Assembly: GCF_039530225.1 (NCBI RefSeq)
Contig: NZ_BAAAOH010000001.1
Coordinates: 4,278,001-4,342,000 of the forward strand
From: Microbacterium pumilum
GTDB taxonomy: Bacteria; Actinomycetota; Actinomycetes; Actinomycetales; Microbacteriaceae
Length of the DNA stretch: 64,000 nt
Direction: 5' to 3'
In this document: in pieces, positions 32,368 to 41,072 of the stretch
How the letters are laid out: each line of letters opens with the position of its first letter
How positions within the stretch are numbered: the first letter of the stretch is position 1
The notes under the pieces: generated by a model
What the model saw: the letters and a program-made list of their open reading frames with translations, nothing else
Database searches by the model: none
Told to the model about the DNA's origin: nothing
Translations under genes and position numbers: made by a program

Positions 32368-34509
32368 CTACCCGAGAAGCTCCGGCCGCTCCCAGTCCTT
32401 CCCGTGTACATGCTCGTCGAGGAATGCGAAGACCGTCTGGTACCAGACGATGGCGTGCTGCGGCTTCAGCACCCAGTGGTTCTCGTCCGGAAAGTAGAGG
32501 AACCGGTGCACCGTCGAGCCATCGGCCTCGGCATGGTGCTCGGCGAGCTCCGACCACAGCCGCAGGCTCTCGCCGATCGGCACTCGGTAGTCCCGATCAC
32601 CGTGGATGACCAGCAACGGGGTGCGGATGTCGCGCACGAACCGGTGTGGTGAGTGCTCCTCCATCGCCTCGGCCGTGAAGATCCGCTGCCAGTAGACCGA
32701 ACTGTCGGTGGTTCCGGCGAACTGGTCGAGCGCCCACAGGCTCGCATGCGTGACGATCGCGCGGAAGCGATCGGTGTGTCCCGCCACCCAGTTCGCCATG
32801 TACCCGCCGAACGATCCGCCCATCGCGGCCGTGCGGGTTTCATCGATGTCCGGCCGCGCGACCACAGCGTCGGTGATGGACATCAGGTCGGTGTACGGCG
32901 TTCCGCCCCAGCTGTTCCACCCGCGCGCGATGAAGTCCAGGCCGTAGCCCGTCGAGAGTGCCGGATCAGGCAGCAGCACGGCATAGCCGCGCGCGACCGC
33001 GAGCAGCGGGTTCCACCGCCAGCTCCATGCGTTCCAGCTGGCCAGTGGACCCCCGTGGATCCAGAGGAGGAACGGGGCGGGCGCGGCATCCGATGCTCCT
33101 TCGGGGAGCAGCAGCCACGCCCGAACCCGGGCGCCGTCCTCGGCAGTGGTCTCGACCTCGGTGATCGACCCCGGCACGGCGGGCAGGGCCGCCGGACTCG
33201 CCAGCGGTGTCACCGTGCCGTCGCGGGCGACCCGCACCGGGTGGGATGGCGCGATCCATGACGAGCGCAGCGCGACGAGGTCGCCGGTGCTGCGATCGAC
33301 ACGGACGTGCGAGTACGCGAAGTCATCGTGGGTCAGCTGCTCCGGCGCCGAGCCGTCGAGCGGCACGCGGAAGATGGGCCCGCGGCCGTCCGAGTCCGCT
33401 GTCGCGACGAGGGCGTCGTCGTCATGGTCGAAGGTGAGCGCCGTGGCCCACCGATCCCAGCCGGTGGCGAGCCGACGCGGACCGGCGCCATCGATCCCCG
33501 CGGTCCAGAGCTCCGAGTCGGCGGGGCCTTCCGGAGTGCTGCGCGGGGTACGAATGTACGCGATGCGCGACCCGTCGTGGCTGATCGCGGGCGCCTCGAA
33601 GTCGACCTCATCCTCGTCGAGGAGGAACGTCTGCGTACCGCTCTCGACATCGACAGCGACCAGCGCATACCTCCCGTCGCGCTGTTCGCTGACGCGTACG
33701 GACGCGATCACCGTGCTGCCGTCCGGCGACAGTGCGACCTGGTCGGGGTCAACGGTTCGCCGGGGCGTGGGGGTGAGGTCGCGAGGCCTCGGCAGAGTCG
33801 AGGGGTAGGGCTTGCCGGCATCCTCGACCGCTGCCGCGTCGGCATCGGCAGCCAGACCGGGGTCATCGGCCGACTCGGCATCGGTGCGCGCGGCATCCGC
33901 TTCTGCGACGACCGCGGCGATGGTGTCTTCGAGGGCGTCGACATCGATCGCGAGCAGGTGCGACTCGGCGGGGCCCAGGTCGTGATCCCAGAACCGCACC
34001 GGATACGCGTCGTGGAGGATCGCGGAGACCTTCTTGTCCTTGCGGAGCTTGCGGAGCTTCGCGTCGGCCTCGAGCGAGTCGGCTCCCGGCAGGAGGTCCG
34101 CGCCGATCACGATGCGATCGCTCGCGTCTGCTGTCGCGGCGATCTGCCCCGCGCCACCGGCCAGTCGCGTCACCGGGCGTGCTTCGCCACCCGCTGCCGG
34201 GAGCAGCCACAGCTGACCGGACTCGTCGTCGGCCTCACCGTCGGCATCCGGTCGTGCGGACACGAACAGGATGTCGCCGCTCGCGGTGAACGCCGCACCC
34301 GCTTCGCCCTTGGCCGATCGGGTCAGCCGCTTCGGCGCACCGGAGCCGTCTGCGGGGACGGACCACAGCGACCGTCCATACGCCGTGCCGTCCTTCTTCA
34401 GAACAGCCACGGTCAGCACGGCCCGGCCGCCGTCGGGAGAGAGCGCCAGCGCCTCGATGCGCGGTAGGGAGATGTAGTCCTCGAGAGAGTCGAACGGGGT
34501 GGATGCCAT
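32368..34509 (-). CDS. S9-family serine peptidase (acylaminoacyl-peptidase/POP type)
   Basis: The 713-residue protein has an N-terminal beta-propeller and a C-terminal alpha/beta-hydrolase domain. The nucleophile is in GGSFGGYM (about residue 565), with Asp in HGDRDYRVP and His in DENHWVL. It cleaves short or acylated peptides in the cytoplasm; no signal peptide is seen. Residues about 190-260 form an Ala/Asp/Glu-rich insert not usual in the propeller. TACCGT lies 7 nt before the ATG at 34509. Confidence 0.9.
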   Translation of the reverse strand: MASTPFDSLEDYISLPRIEALALSPDGGRAVLTVAVLKKDGTAYGRSLWSVPADGSGAPKRLTRSAKGEAGAAFTASGDILFVSARPDADGEADDESGQLWLLPAAGGEARPVTRLAGGAGQIAATADASDRIVIGADLLPGADSLEADAKLRKLRKDKKVSAILHDAYPVRFWDHDLGPAESHLLAIDVDALEDTIAAVVAEADAARTDAESADDPGLAADADAAAVEDAGKPYPSTLPRPRDLTPTPRRTVDPDQVALSPDGSTVIASVRVSEQRDGRYALVAVDVESGTQTFLLDEDEVDFEAPAISHDGSRIAYIRTPRSTPEGPADSELWTAGIDGAGPRRLATGWDRWATALTFDHDDDALVATADSDGRGPIFRVPLDGSAPEQLTHDDFAYSHVRVDRSTGDLVALRSSWIAPSHPVRVARDGTVTPLASPAALPAVPGSITEVETTAEDGARVRAWLLLPEGASDAAPAPFLLWIHGGPLASWNAWSWRWNPLLAVARGYAVLLPDPALSTGYGLDFIARGWNSWGGTPYTDLMSITDAVVARPDIDETRTAAMGGSFGGYMANWVAGHTDRFRAIVTHASLWALDQFAGTTDSSVYWQRIFTAEAMEEHSPHRFVRDIRTPLLVIHGDRDYRVPIGESLRLWSELAEHHAEADGSTVHRFLYFPDENHWVLKPQHAIVWYQTVFAFLDEHVHGKDWERPELLG

Positions 34510-34563
34510 GGCCTCCACGGTAGCCCGCCCGGCCGACGCGTATCGCGGGAGCTCCCCGCCCCC

Positions 34564-34631
34564 CACCGGTTACGGACGCGACACGCCGTTTCGCGCGTGC
34601 GCAGTACGGCGTGTCCCGTCCGTAACCGGTG
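34564..34631. repeat. Large hairpin repeat (TTACGGACGCGACACGCCG family), copy 2
   Basis: Arms at 34564-34589 and 34606-34631 pair over 26 bp with one mismatch around a 16 nt loop. The left arm shares the 19 bp core with the hairpin at 26501-26573, and both have GGTGAAGGGG- or GTGAAGGGG-type right flanks. It lies between the aldo/keto reductase 3' end and the peptidase start, so it follows a gene end like copy 1. Confidence 0.85.
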
Positions 34632-34647
34632 AAGGGGTCCGAGGCCC

Positions 34648-35481
34648 CTACATCTCCTCGTGGGTGTTCGGGTCGCCGCCCCACAGGCGTCCGCGCTCGA
34701 GCGCCGAGATCGCGACGACCTGCTCGTCGGTGAGCGAGAACCCGAACACATCGGCGTTCTCACGCTGCCGCTCGACATCGGCGGACTTCGGGATCGGCGT
34801 GCTGCCGATCTCGACATGCCAGCGCAGCACGATCTGGGTCGGCGTGACGGCATGGATCTCGGCGAGCTCGATCAGGATCTGCTCGGTCAGCAGCTCGCTG
34901 CGTCGTGCCAGCGGGCTCCAGCTCTCGGTGCGGATGCCGTGCGCAGTATGGAAGGCACGAAGTGCGTCCTGCGGGAAGTACGGATGAAGCTCCACCTGGT
35001 TGACCGCGGGGGTGACGCCCGTCTCATCGGCGAGCTCGGTCAGCATCGCCTCGGTGAAGTTCGAGACGCCGATCGAGCGTACGAGACCCCGCTCGCGCGC
35101 CTCGATCATTCCGCGCCAGGTGTCGACGTACTTGCCCACGCTGGGGTTCGGCCAGTGGATGAGCTGGAGGTCGATGCGGTCGAGTCCGAGCGTCGCCAGC
35201 GAGCCCTCGATGCTCGCGATCGCCTCGTTGTATCCGTGATGGCGACCGGGGATCTTCGAGGTCACGAGCAGCGCGTCGCGATCGAGTCCGCTGCGTCGCA
35301 CCGCCTCGCCGACCTCGCGTTCGTTCTCGTAGTTGACCGCGGTGTCGAGCAGGCGATAGCCCGACTCGATCGCTGCGACGATGGCGGCGATGCCGTCTTC
35401 GCCGCGGAGGTTGTAGGTACCGAGGCCGAGTTCGGCAAAGCTGGTTCCGTCGTTGAGGGTCACGGTGGGGATCTGGGGCAT
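34648..35481 (-). CDS. Aldo/keto reductase
   Basis: The 277-residue TIM-barrel protein has the AKR tetrad context: DTAVNYENE (Asp and Tyr), LLVTSKI (Lys) and LIHWP (His). The second signature is GLVRSIGVSNF and the cofactor segment STPIPKSADVERQRENADVF. It reduces carbonyls with NADPH. CAAGAT lies 6 nt before the ATG at 35481. The frame stays open another 570 codons upstream, but that part is antisense to agmatine deiminase and other genes. Confidence 0.92.
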   Translation of the reverse strand: MPQIPTVTLNDGTSFAELGLGTYNLRGEDGIAAIVAAIESGYRLLDTAVNYENEREVGEAVRRSGLDRDALLVTSKIPGRHHGYNEAIASIEGSLATLGLDRIDLQLIHWPNPSVGKYVDTWRGMIEARERGLVRSIGVSNFTEAMLTELADETGVTPAVNQVELHPYFPQDALRAFHTAHGIRTESWSPLARRSELLTEQILIELAEIHAVTPTQIVLRWHVEIGSTPIPKSADVERQRENADVFGFSLTDEQVVAISALERGRLWGGDPNTHEEM

Positions 35482-35592
35482 GGGTCTATCTTGGCCTGAC
35501 GCTGACTCGGGCCGCCATCTGCGCCATGATCGGTGTCGAGGCCCAACTGCTCGATGAAGCGCAGGATGCCGGCAGCGAAGGAGCAGATGACG

Positions 35593-36672
35593 ATGACCTG
35601 GACGATGCCGGCGGAGTGGGCGCCGCAGGACCGTGTGTGGATGGCCTTCCCGCGCGTGGGCAACACGCTCGGCGACGACGCCGAGTCCGCCGACGAGGCG
35701 CGCAATGCCTGGGCCGCGGTCGCGAACGCCGTGGCGGGGTTCGAGCCGGTGACGATGGTCGTCGATCCGTCGGCGCTCGCCGAAGCCCGCCGACGCCTGT
35801 CGGGCGAGATCGAACTGCTCGAGGCGCCGCTCGACGATTACTGGATGCGCGACATCGGGCCGACCTTCGTGATCGGCGACGACGGCGCGCTGGGCGCGAT
35901 CGACTGGACCTTCAACGGCTGGGGCGCGAACGCCTGGGCGACGTGGGAGCGCGACGACCGCATCGCCGGCTTCGTCGCAGAGTCGGCGAGTGCCGTTCAT
36001 CTGCCGTCCACGCTCGTCAACGAGGGCGGTGCGATCCACGTCGACGGCGAGGGCACGGTGCTGGTCACCGAGACCGTCCAGCTCGACCCGCGGCGCAACC
36101 CCTATGCCACGAAGGAGCGTGTCGAGTGGGAGCTGAAGCGCACCCTCCACGCGACGAACGTGATCTGGCTGCCGCGCGGACTCACCCGCGACTACGAGTC
36201 GGCGGGCACGCGGGGTCACGTCGACATGGTGGCGTCGTTCGCGCGCCCGGGCGTCATCCTGCAGCACTGGCAGGACGACGCGTCGCACCCCGACTATGCG
36301 GTAGTGCGACAGATCCGGGCGGTGCTCGAACAGGCGACGGATGCCGCGGGCCGCCCCTTCGAGTTCATCGACCTTCCGGCGCCGACCACCCTCCAGGACG
36401 ACGAGGGATACGTCGACTGGAACTACGCCAACCACCTCGTCGTGAACGGCGGCGTGATCGCCTGCGGGTACGGCGAGCCCGATGCCGACGGGCGGGCCGC
36501 CGGCATCCTCGCCGATGCCTACGACCGCGAGGTGGTGACGATCGATGCGCGTCCGATCCTGGCGCGGGGCGGCGGCATCCATTGCATCACGCAGCAGCAG
36601 CCTTCGATCGACACGACCCTCCCCGTCGTCGAGCGGGTGCTGCGCGCCCACACCACCGACCGGTTCGCGTAA
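35593..36672 (+). CDS. aguA: Agmatine deiminase
   Basis: The 359-residue guanidino-group hydrolase converts agmatine to N-carbamoylputrescine. Visible motifs are MPAEWAPQDRVWMAFP, DDYWMRDIGPTFVI, VNEGGAIHVDG, the His in GTRGHVDM and the catalytic Cys in GGGIHCITQQ (Cys331). AAGGAG lies 9 nt before the ATG at 35593 and only 3 nt before the in-frame ATG at 35587, so 35593 is preferred. It is divergent from the aldo/keto reductase. Confidence 0.93.
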   Translation: MTWTMPAEWAPQDRVWMAFPRVGNTLGDDAESADEARNAWAAVANAVAGFEPVTMVVDPSALAEARRRLSGEIELLEAPLDDYWMRDIGPTFVIGDDGALGAIDWTFNGWGANAWATWERDDRIAGFVAESASAVHLPSTLVNEGGAIHVDGEGTVLVTETVQLDPRRNPYATKERVEWELKRTLHATNVIWLPRGLTRDYESAGTRGHVDMVASFARPGVILQHWQDDASHPDYAVVRQIRAVLEQATDAAGRPFEFIDLPAPTTLQDDEGYVDWNYANHLVVNGGVIACGYGEPDADGRAAGILADAYDREVVTIDARPILARGGGIHCITQQQPSIDTTLPVVERVLRAHTTDRFA

Positions 36673-36768
36673 CGAGAACCCCGGCACTCGATCGCACGTC
36701 GGAAGGCACCTTGCGCAGGGCCGGATGGCGGCGCAGACTCGCGTCAGCAGGCGCACGAGGAGGACGAC

Positions 36769-37173
36769 ATGCCAGGCAGCGGAACCCGAGACGATCCGTG
36801 GCAGCTGAAGACCGCACCGGGAACCAGCGCCTACACGATGTACCGGGACGAGACAGCAGACCCGCCCGCGCTGGTGTGCCAGGTGGGCTCGACGACCCTG
36901 AAGTACCACCTGAGCGCGATCGACGACCTCGCCGCCTGGTTGCGAGCCCAGGGCGATTGGGTGCCGCTCGGCGCCGCCGACGAGCAGAAGCCCGCGGCCG
37001 AGGGAACCGTCGAGGCATGGGGACGGGATGAGGCGAATCCGGTCGGCGGCTGGTACGGCCTGCGCAAGGGCTATCGGGGTCGGTTCGGGATGTATCTTCC
37101 ACCGCTTCTCGAAGAGCTCGGTCTCGTCGAACTCACTCACGACGCGCGCAACAACACCGTCCGCGCCCGCTGA
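36769..37173 (+). CDS. DUF6855 family protein
   Basis: The 134-residue protein begins MPGSGTRDDPWQLKTAPGTS and contains LKYHLSAIDDLAAWLRAQGD followed by WVPLGAADEQK. I recall this as a small actinobacterial family (DUF6855) of unknown function. The C-terminal GLRKGYRGRFGMYLPPLLEE suggests a winged-helix-like domain. GAGGAGGA precedes the ATG. Confidence 0.78.
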   Translation: MPGSGTRDDPWQLKTAPGTSAYTMYRDETADPPALVCQVGSTTLKYHLSAIDDLAAWLRAQGDWVPLGAADEQKPAAEGTVEAWGRDEANPVGGWYGLRKGYRGRFGMYLPPLLEELGLVELTHDARNNTVRAR

Positions 37174-37195
37174 GCCGGGCTCGTAGACTGCGCGC

Positions 37196-38056
37196 ATGAC
37201 GCCATCCGCCGCGGGTGCATCAGCCGCCGACGATGCGCCGCGGCCGTCGCGGCTCCGTCGGGCACTGTGGTGGGCGTCGGACTACCTTTACGCGGCGCGG
37301 CGGCAGGCGGCGATCCTCCAGGCGCCGTGGGCGATCGGACGCAGTCGCCCGGTTCCCTCCGCGTGGAACAGTGGCTCCGAATCCCTCCCCGAGGTCGTCC
37401 TGCTGCCCGGTGTGTACGAGCACTGGACCTTCCTGCGGCCGCTCGGCGACTCTCTGAGCAAGGCGGGGCATCGGGTGAGCGTCATCCACGGGCTCGGAAT
37501 CAATCGTCGCGACGTGGCCGAGACGTCCGAGCGACTCGCGCGCACACTGGCGTCATCCGCCGCGCGACCGGCCGGACGTGTGCTCGTCGCCCACAGCAAG
37601 GGCGGGCTCATCGGCAAGCACCTGCTCGTCGCCTCCGGTGCGGCGGTGGCGGCAGCCATCGAGGCCAGAGCGGGTGGTGACGCCGGCGATGCAGCGGCGA
37701 GCGCGTCTGCTCCGGATGCCGCGACATCCGATGCGTCTCCTCTCGGCCTGCGCGGGCTCGTCACCGTCTGCACGCCGTTCGCCGGATCGCGGCGTGCCCG
37801 GTTCATGGTGGCCGACCCCAGCATCCGTGCCTTCCTGCCCGACAATGAGACGATCGTCATGCTCGGGCGGGAGACGTCGGTGAACGGCCGCATCGTGTCG
37901 ATCTCCGGCGCCTACGATCCCCACATCCCGGACGGCAGCGCACTCGAGGGCGCGACGAACATGCAGGTGCCGGCGTTCGGGCATTTCCGTCTGCTCGGGT
38001 CATCGAAGACGCACCAAGCCGTGATCGACGGCATCGCCCTGCTCGCGGACACGTGA
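37196..38056 (+). CDS. Lipase-like alpha/beta hydrolase
   Basis: The 286-residue protein has VVLLPGVYEHW (oxyanion region), the nucleophile elbow VAHSKGG (Ser near 130), TVCTPFAGSRRARFM and a final FGHFRLLGS (His). This matches the triacylglycerol-lipase/PGAP1-like group. It has an Ala/Asp-rich insert after the nucleophile (residues about 145-180). TAGACT lies exactly 6 nt before the ATG. REP-like repeats follow the stop. Confidence 0.82.
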   Translation: MTPSAAGASAADDAPRPSRLRRALWWASDYLYAARRQAAILQAPWAIGRSRPVPSAWNSGSESLPEVVLLPGVYEHWTFLRPLGDSLSKAGHRVSVIHGLGINRRDVAETSERLARTLASSAARPAGRVLVAHSKGGLIGKHLLVASGAAVAAAIEARAGGDAGDAAASASAPDAATSDASPLGLRGLVTVCTPFAGSRRARFMVADPSIRAFLPDNETIVMLGRETSVNGRIVSISGAYDPHIPDGSALEGATNMQVPAFGHFRLLGSSKTHQAVIDGIALLADT

Positions 38057-38068
38057 CGGCCGCGGCGC

Positions 38069-38162
38069 GGTCGCTGAGCCTGTCGGCCGGCCGGTCGCTG
38101 AGCCTGCCGGTCGCTGAGCCTGCCGGTCGCTGAGCCTGCCGGTCGCTGAGCCTGTCGAAGCG
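38069..38162 (+). repeat. REP-like array, five copies of GGTCGCTGAGCCTG
   Basis: Copies start at 38069, 38093, 38109, 38125 and 38141. The last three steps are exact 16 bp repeats and the last copy runs on into TCGAAGCG. The array lies between the convergent lipase-like gene and the NRDE gene. The tandem 16 bp expansion looks like slippage of the inner part of a longer REP-like element. Confidence 0.9.
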
Positions 38163-38204
38163 TCCGGCCCCACTGGGACGCCGAACCAACCGCGGCTGCG
38201 GCCG

Positions 38205-38927
38205 CTAGGTCAGTGACACGCTGTTCCACCGCCCGGGATGCTCGAACTCGCCGTAGTGCACGTCGAGCGTCGTGGCTGACAGCGACGCGACGCAGATCAG
38301 AGTCGACAGGGTGGGATAGCCCAGCAGTCGGTTGTCCCGGACGATCGCGCGGTCGTCGGTCGGTGGCAGCTCACCGCTGCGAGCAAGGATCGCCATCCAC
38401 GGCTCCCACCAGTGAGACGCCCCGGGATCTCCGAGGGGCGTGCGGCGGAACTCTTCCAGCCAATGCGCGATGCGCGGCGTCTCGAGGTCGTCGACGTCGT
38501 GGTGCGCGATCATGTGGGTGCCCGGGGCGAGCGACTCGACGTGTGCGCGGATGCCGTCCCACGTCGTCACGCGGGCGCCCTCCGGCACGACCTCCACGAG
38601 ATTGAACCCGTGGGTCTGCGGCGCTTCGCCGGGCGAGGTGCCTGCGACGGAGGCGAGCACGATCGACCCACGCGACCGGAGCTCTTCCTCGGCCCGATCC
38701 GACAGGTCTTCGCGGTTGAGCAGCACGGCCAGGCGATGCGTCGCCGGATCCGCAGCCAGCCACGCGCCGCCGGCACGAGCGTCGCGGACCCCGATGACGC
38801 CCTCGTGCGTGTCGGGCCACCACGGACCGAGCGGGTTCCACGGCCGAGCGGGATCCTCATCGCGGATCGCCAGCACGCGGATCGGGTCGGACTGCCGCTC
38901 GCCGACGTGGATGATGACGGTGCACAT
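38205..38927 (-). CDS. NRDE/TANGO2 family protein
   Basis: The 240-residue protein starts MCTVIIHVGERQSDPIRVLA with the conserved N-terminal Cys and an IRDED variant of the NRDE motif. GGAWLAADPATHRLAVLLNR and SRGSIVLASV follow, and the C-terminal part is NTN-hydrolase-like. Human TANGO2 homologues affect lipid and haem handling; the bacterial role is unknown. Starting at Cys2 is consistent with an N-terminal nucleophile after Met removal. Confidence 0.9.
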   Translation of the reverse strand: MCTVIIHVGERQSDPIRVLAIRDEDPARPWNPLGPWWPDTHEGVIGVRDARAGGAWLAADPATHRLAVLLNREDLSDRAEEELRSRGSIVLASVAGTSPGEAPQTHGFNLVEVVPEGARVTTWDGIRAHVESLAPGTHMIAHHDVDDLETPRIAHWLEEFRRTPLGDPGASHWWEPWMAILARSGELPPTDDRAIVRDNRLLGYPTLSTLICVASLSATTLDVHYGEFEHPGRWNSVSLT

Positions 38928-39002
38928 GGGCGGAGACGCTCCTCGATCGCCGATCGCGCAGGGCCCCGCGACCGCTCCCCCAGCCTACTGTCCGCCGCGA
39001 GC

Positions 39003-39109
39003 CCGGTCGCTGAGCGCGTCGAAGCGCCCGACCACGCACGCAGCGACCCTTCGACAAGCTCAGGGACCGATGCTCGACACCCCACCCGGTCGCTGAGCCT
39101 GCCGAACCG
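39003..39109. repeat. REP-like cluster with two direct copies and one inverted copy
   Basis: A forward copy begins GGTCGCTGAGCGCGTCGAAG (39005), an inverted copy contains CCTTCGACAAGCTCAGGGAC (about 39048-39067), and a second forward copy is GGTCGCTGAGCCTGCCGAAC (39088). The forward-inverted pair can fold as a REP doublet. It fills the gap between the divergent NRDE and coaBC genes. Confidence 0.85.
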
Positions 39110-39150
39110 CCCGGCGACCGCGCATCGCGGGCGCGTGGAAGAATCGGGCT

Positions 39151-40389
39151 GTGTTCGTCGTCGTGGGAGTCACCGGCGGGATCGCCGCCTACAAGTCGGT
39201 GCACCTCGTGCGGCTGCTCGTGCTCGGTGGTCATGACGTCCATGTGGTGCCGACGGATGCCGCGCTCCGCTTCGTCGGACTGCCGACGTGGGAAGCCATC
39301 AGCCGCAACCCGGTCTCGACATCCGTGTTCGCCGACGTCGCCGAGGTGCGGCATGTCGCCCTCGGCCGACGTGCCGATCTCGTCATCGTCGCTCCCGCGA
39401 CTGCGGACTTCCTCGCGAAGATGACCGCCGGGATCGCCGAGGACCTGCTCGGCACGACCCTGCTCGCCACCACCTCACCCGTCGTCGTGGCACCGGCGAT
39501 GCACACCGAGATGTGGCGGCATCCCGCGACGATCCAGAACATCGCAACGCTCCGAAGCCGAGGCGTCCACGTGATCGGACCAGCGGACGGACCACTCACC
39601 GGCGGCGACAGCGGACCAGGTCGCATGAGCGAGCCCGAGCTCATCGTCGAGCTCGCCCTGGCGGTCGTGGCGGTTCGGGACGATCTGCGCGGCATCCGGA
39701 CTGTGGTCACCGCGGGAGGCACGCGCGAGCCGATCGACCCGGTGCGGTTCATCGGCAACCGCTCGAGTGGCAGGCAGGGTGTCGCGGTCGCGGTCGCCGC
39801 GGCGGATCGGGGTGCCGACGTCACGCTCATCGTCGCCCATGTCGACGATGGCGTGCTCGGCCAGGCCGTCGGTCATCCGCGCATCGCGATCTCGACCGTC
39901 GCCACTGCGGCCGAACTCTCCGCGGCCACGCGGGCCGCGGCATCCGCTGTCGACGTCGTCGTCATGGCGGCCGCGGTCGCCGACTACCGTGTTGCCGAGG
40001 TCGCCGACCTGAAGCGCCGCAAAGAAGACGCGGGCGGCGACACCGTGACGCTCGAACTGGTCGAGACGGAAGACATCCTCGCCGCGCTCGTGGCGGAGCG
40101 CGCCGGAGGCCAGACCATCGTCGGCTTCGCCGCCGAGACCGCGGCGGATGCCGACGAACTCCACGAACGCGGACGCCGCAAGCGCCGGCGCAAGGGCGTC
40201 GACCTGCTCGCCGTCAACGAGGTCGGCTGGTCGAAGGGGTTCGAGTCCGCAGACAACGCGCTCGTCATCATCGACGCGAACGATGACATCATCGCGTCGC
40301 CGAGCGGGTCGAAGCGCGAGGTCGCCGACGCGCTGTGGGATGCGATCCTGGGCACCCGCGAATCGCGCTCCGAAGTGATGCAGCCATGA
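39151..40389 (+). CDS. coaBC: Bifunctional phosphopantothenoylcysteine decarboxylase / phosphopantothenate-cysteine ligase
   Basis: The 412-residue enzyme carries out steps two and three of coenzyme A synthesis from phosphopantothenate. The N-terminal CoaC flavodoxin-like domain has VGVTGGIAAYKS, the DFLAKMTAGIAEDLL lid and PAMHTEMW, where His replaces the usual Asn as in other actinobacteria. The C-terminal CoaB domain starts near VVTAGGTREPIDPVRFIGN and has MAAAVADY. The GTG at 39151 lies 6 nt after AAGAAT. It overlaps the next gene by 4 nt. Confidence 0.95.
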   Translation: MFVVVGVTGGIAAYKSVHLVRLLVLGGHDVHVVPTDAALRFVGLPTWEAISRNPVSTSVFADVAEVRHVALGRRADLVIVAPATADFLAKMTAGIAEDLLGTTLLATTSPVVVAPAMHTEMWRHPATIQNIATLRSRGVHVIGPADGPLTGGDSGPGRMSEPELIVELALAVVAVRDDLRGIRTVVTAGGTREPIDPVRFIGNRSSGRQGVAVAVAAADRGADVTLIVAHVDDGVLGQAVGHPRIAISTVATAAELSAATRAAASAVDVVVMAAAVADYRVAEVADLKRRKEDAGGDTVTLELVETEDILAALVAERAGGQTIVGFAAETAADADELHERGRRKRRRKGVDLLAVNEVGWSKGFESADNALVIIDANDDIIASPSGSKREVADALWDAILGTRESRSEVMQP

Positions 40390-41048
40390 GCGTCGCGCTG
40401 GATCCGACGCGCGTCGGCGTCCTGCGCCGCCGCATCCGCTGGATCGTCGCGTTCACGATCGCCTACAACGTGGTCGAGGGCGTCATCGCGCTCATCGCGG
40501 GCGGGGCCGCATCGTCCGCCGCGCTGATCGGGTTCGGACTGGACTCCGCCGTCGAGGTGCTCTCGGCCGCCGCCGTCGCCTGGCAGTTCGCCTCGCCCGA
40601 CCCGGAGTCGAGGGAGAAGACCGCGCTTCGGGTCATCGCGTTCTCGTTCTTCGCGCTCGCCGGATACGTGACGGTGGATGCCGCGCTCTCACTGTTCGGC
40701 GTGCGCGAGGCGCAGCCGAGCCCGATCGGCATCGCGCTCGCCGTCGCCAGCCTGATCGTGATGCCGGTGGTCAGCTGGCTCGAACGCCGAGCCGGTCGTG
40801 AGCTCGGCTCGGCATCCGCTGTCGCCGACTCCAAGCAGACGCTCATCTGCGCTTACCTCTCCGCCGCATTGCTCGCCGGACTGGTGCTCAACGCACTGCT
40901 CGGCTGGGCATGGGCGGACTCGATCGCCGCGCTCGTGATCGCCGGATTCGCCGTCCGCGAGGGCCTCGAGGCGTGGCGCGGCGACGCGTGCACCGTTCCG
41001 GTCGCGGCGCTCACCGGCGACATCGATCTCGAGCACGACGAGCATTGA
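40386..41048 (+). CDS. Cation-transporter-like (CDF-related) membrane protein
   Basis: The 220-residue protein has five or six hydrophobic segments. IAYNVVEGVIALIAGGAASS and ALIGFGLDSAVEVLSAA resemble the first half of cation diffusion facilitators, where the Asp sits in the metal site. It lacks the usual cytoplasmic C-terminal domain. The ATG overlaps the coaBC stop by 4 nt (ATGA), so it is translationally coupled to it. Confidence 0.78.
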   Translation: MSVALDPTRVGVLRRRIRWIVAFTIAYNVVEGVIALIAGGAASSAALIGFGLDSAVEVLSAAAVAWQFASPDPESREKTALRVIAFSFFALAGYVTVDAALSLFGVREAQPSPIGIALAVASLIVMPVVSWLERRAGRELGSASAVADSKQTLICAYLSAALLAGLVLNALLGWAWADSIAALVIAGFAVREGLEAWRGDACTVPVAALTGDIDLEHDEH

Positions 41049-41072
41049 CCCGCGAGGCGTTGCCGCCCGCGG

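Noticed and set aside
35482..37197. A 570-codon upstream extension of the aldo/keto reductase frame
   Set aside because: It is antisense to agmatine deiminase and DUF6855 genes, has no conserved motifs and very high Arg content, as expected of shadow frames in high-GC DNA.
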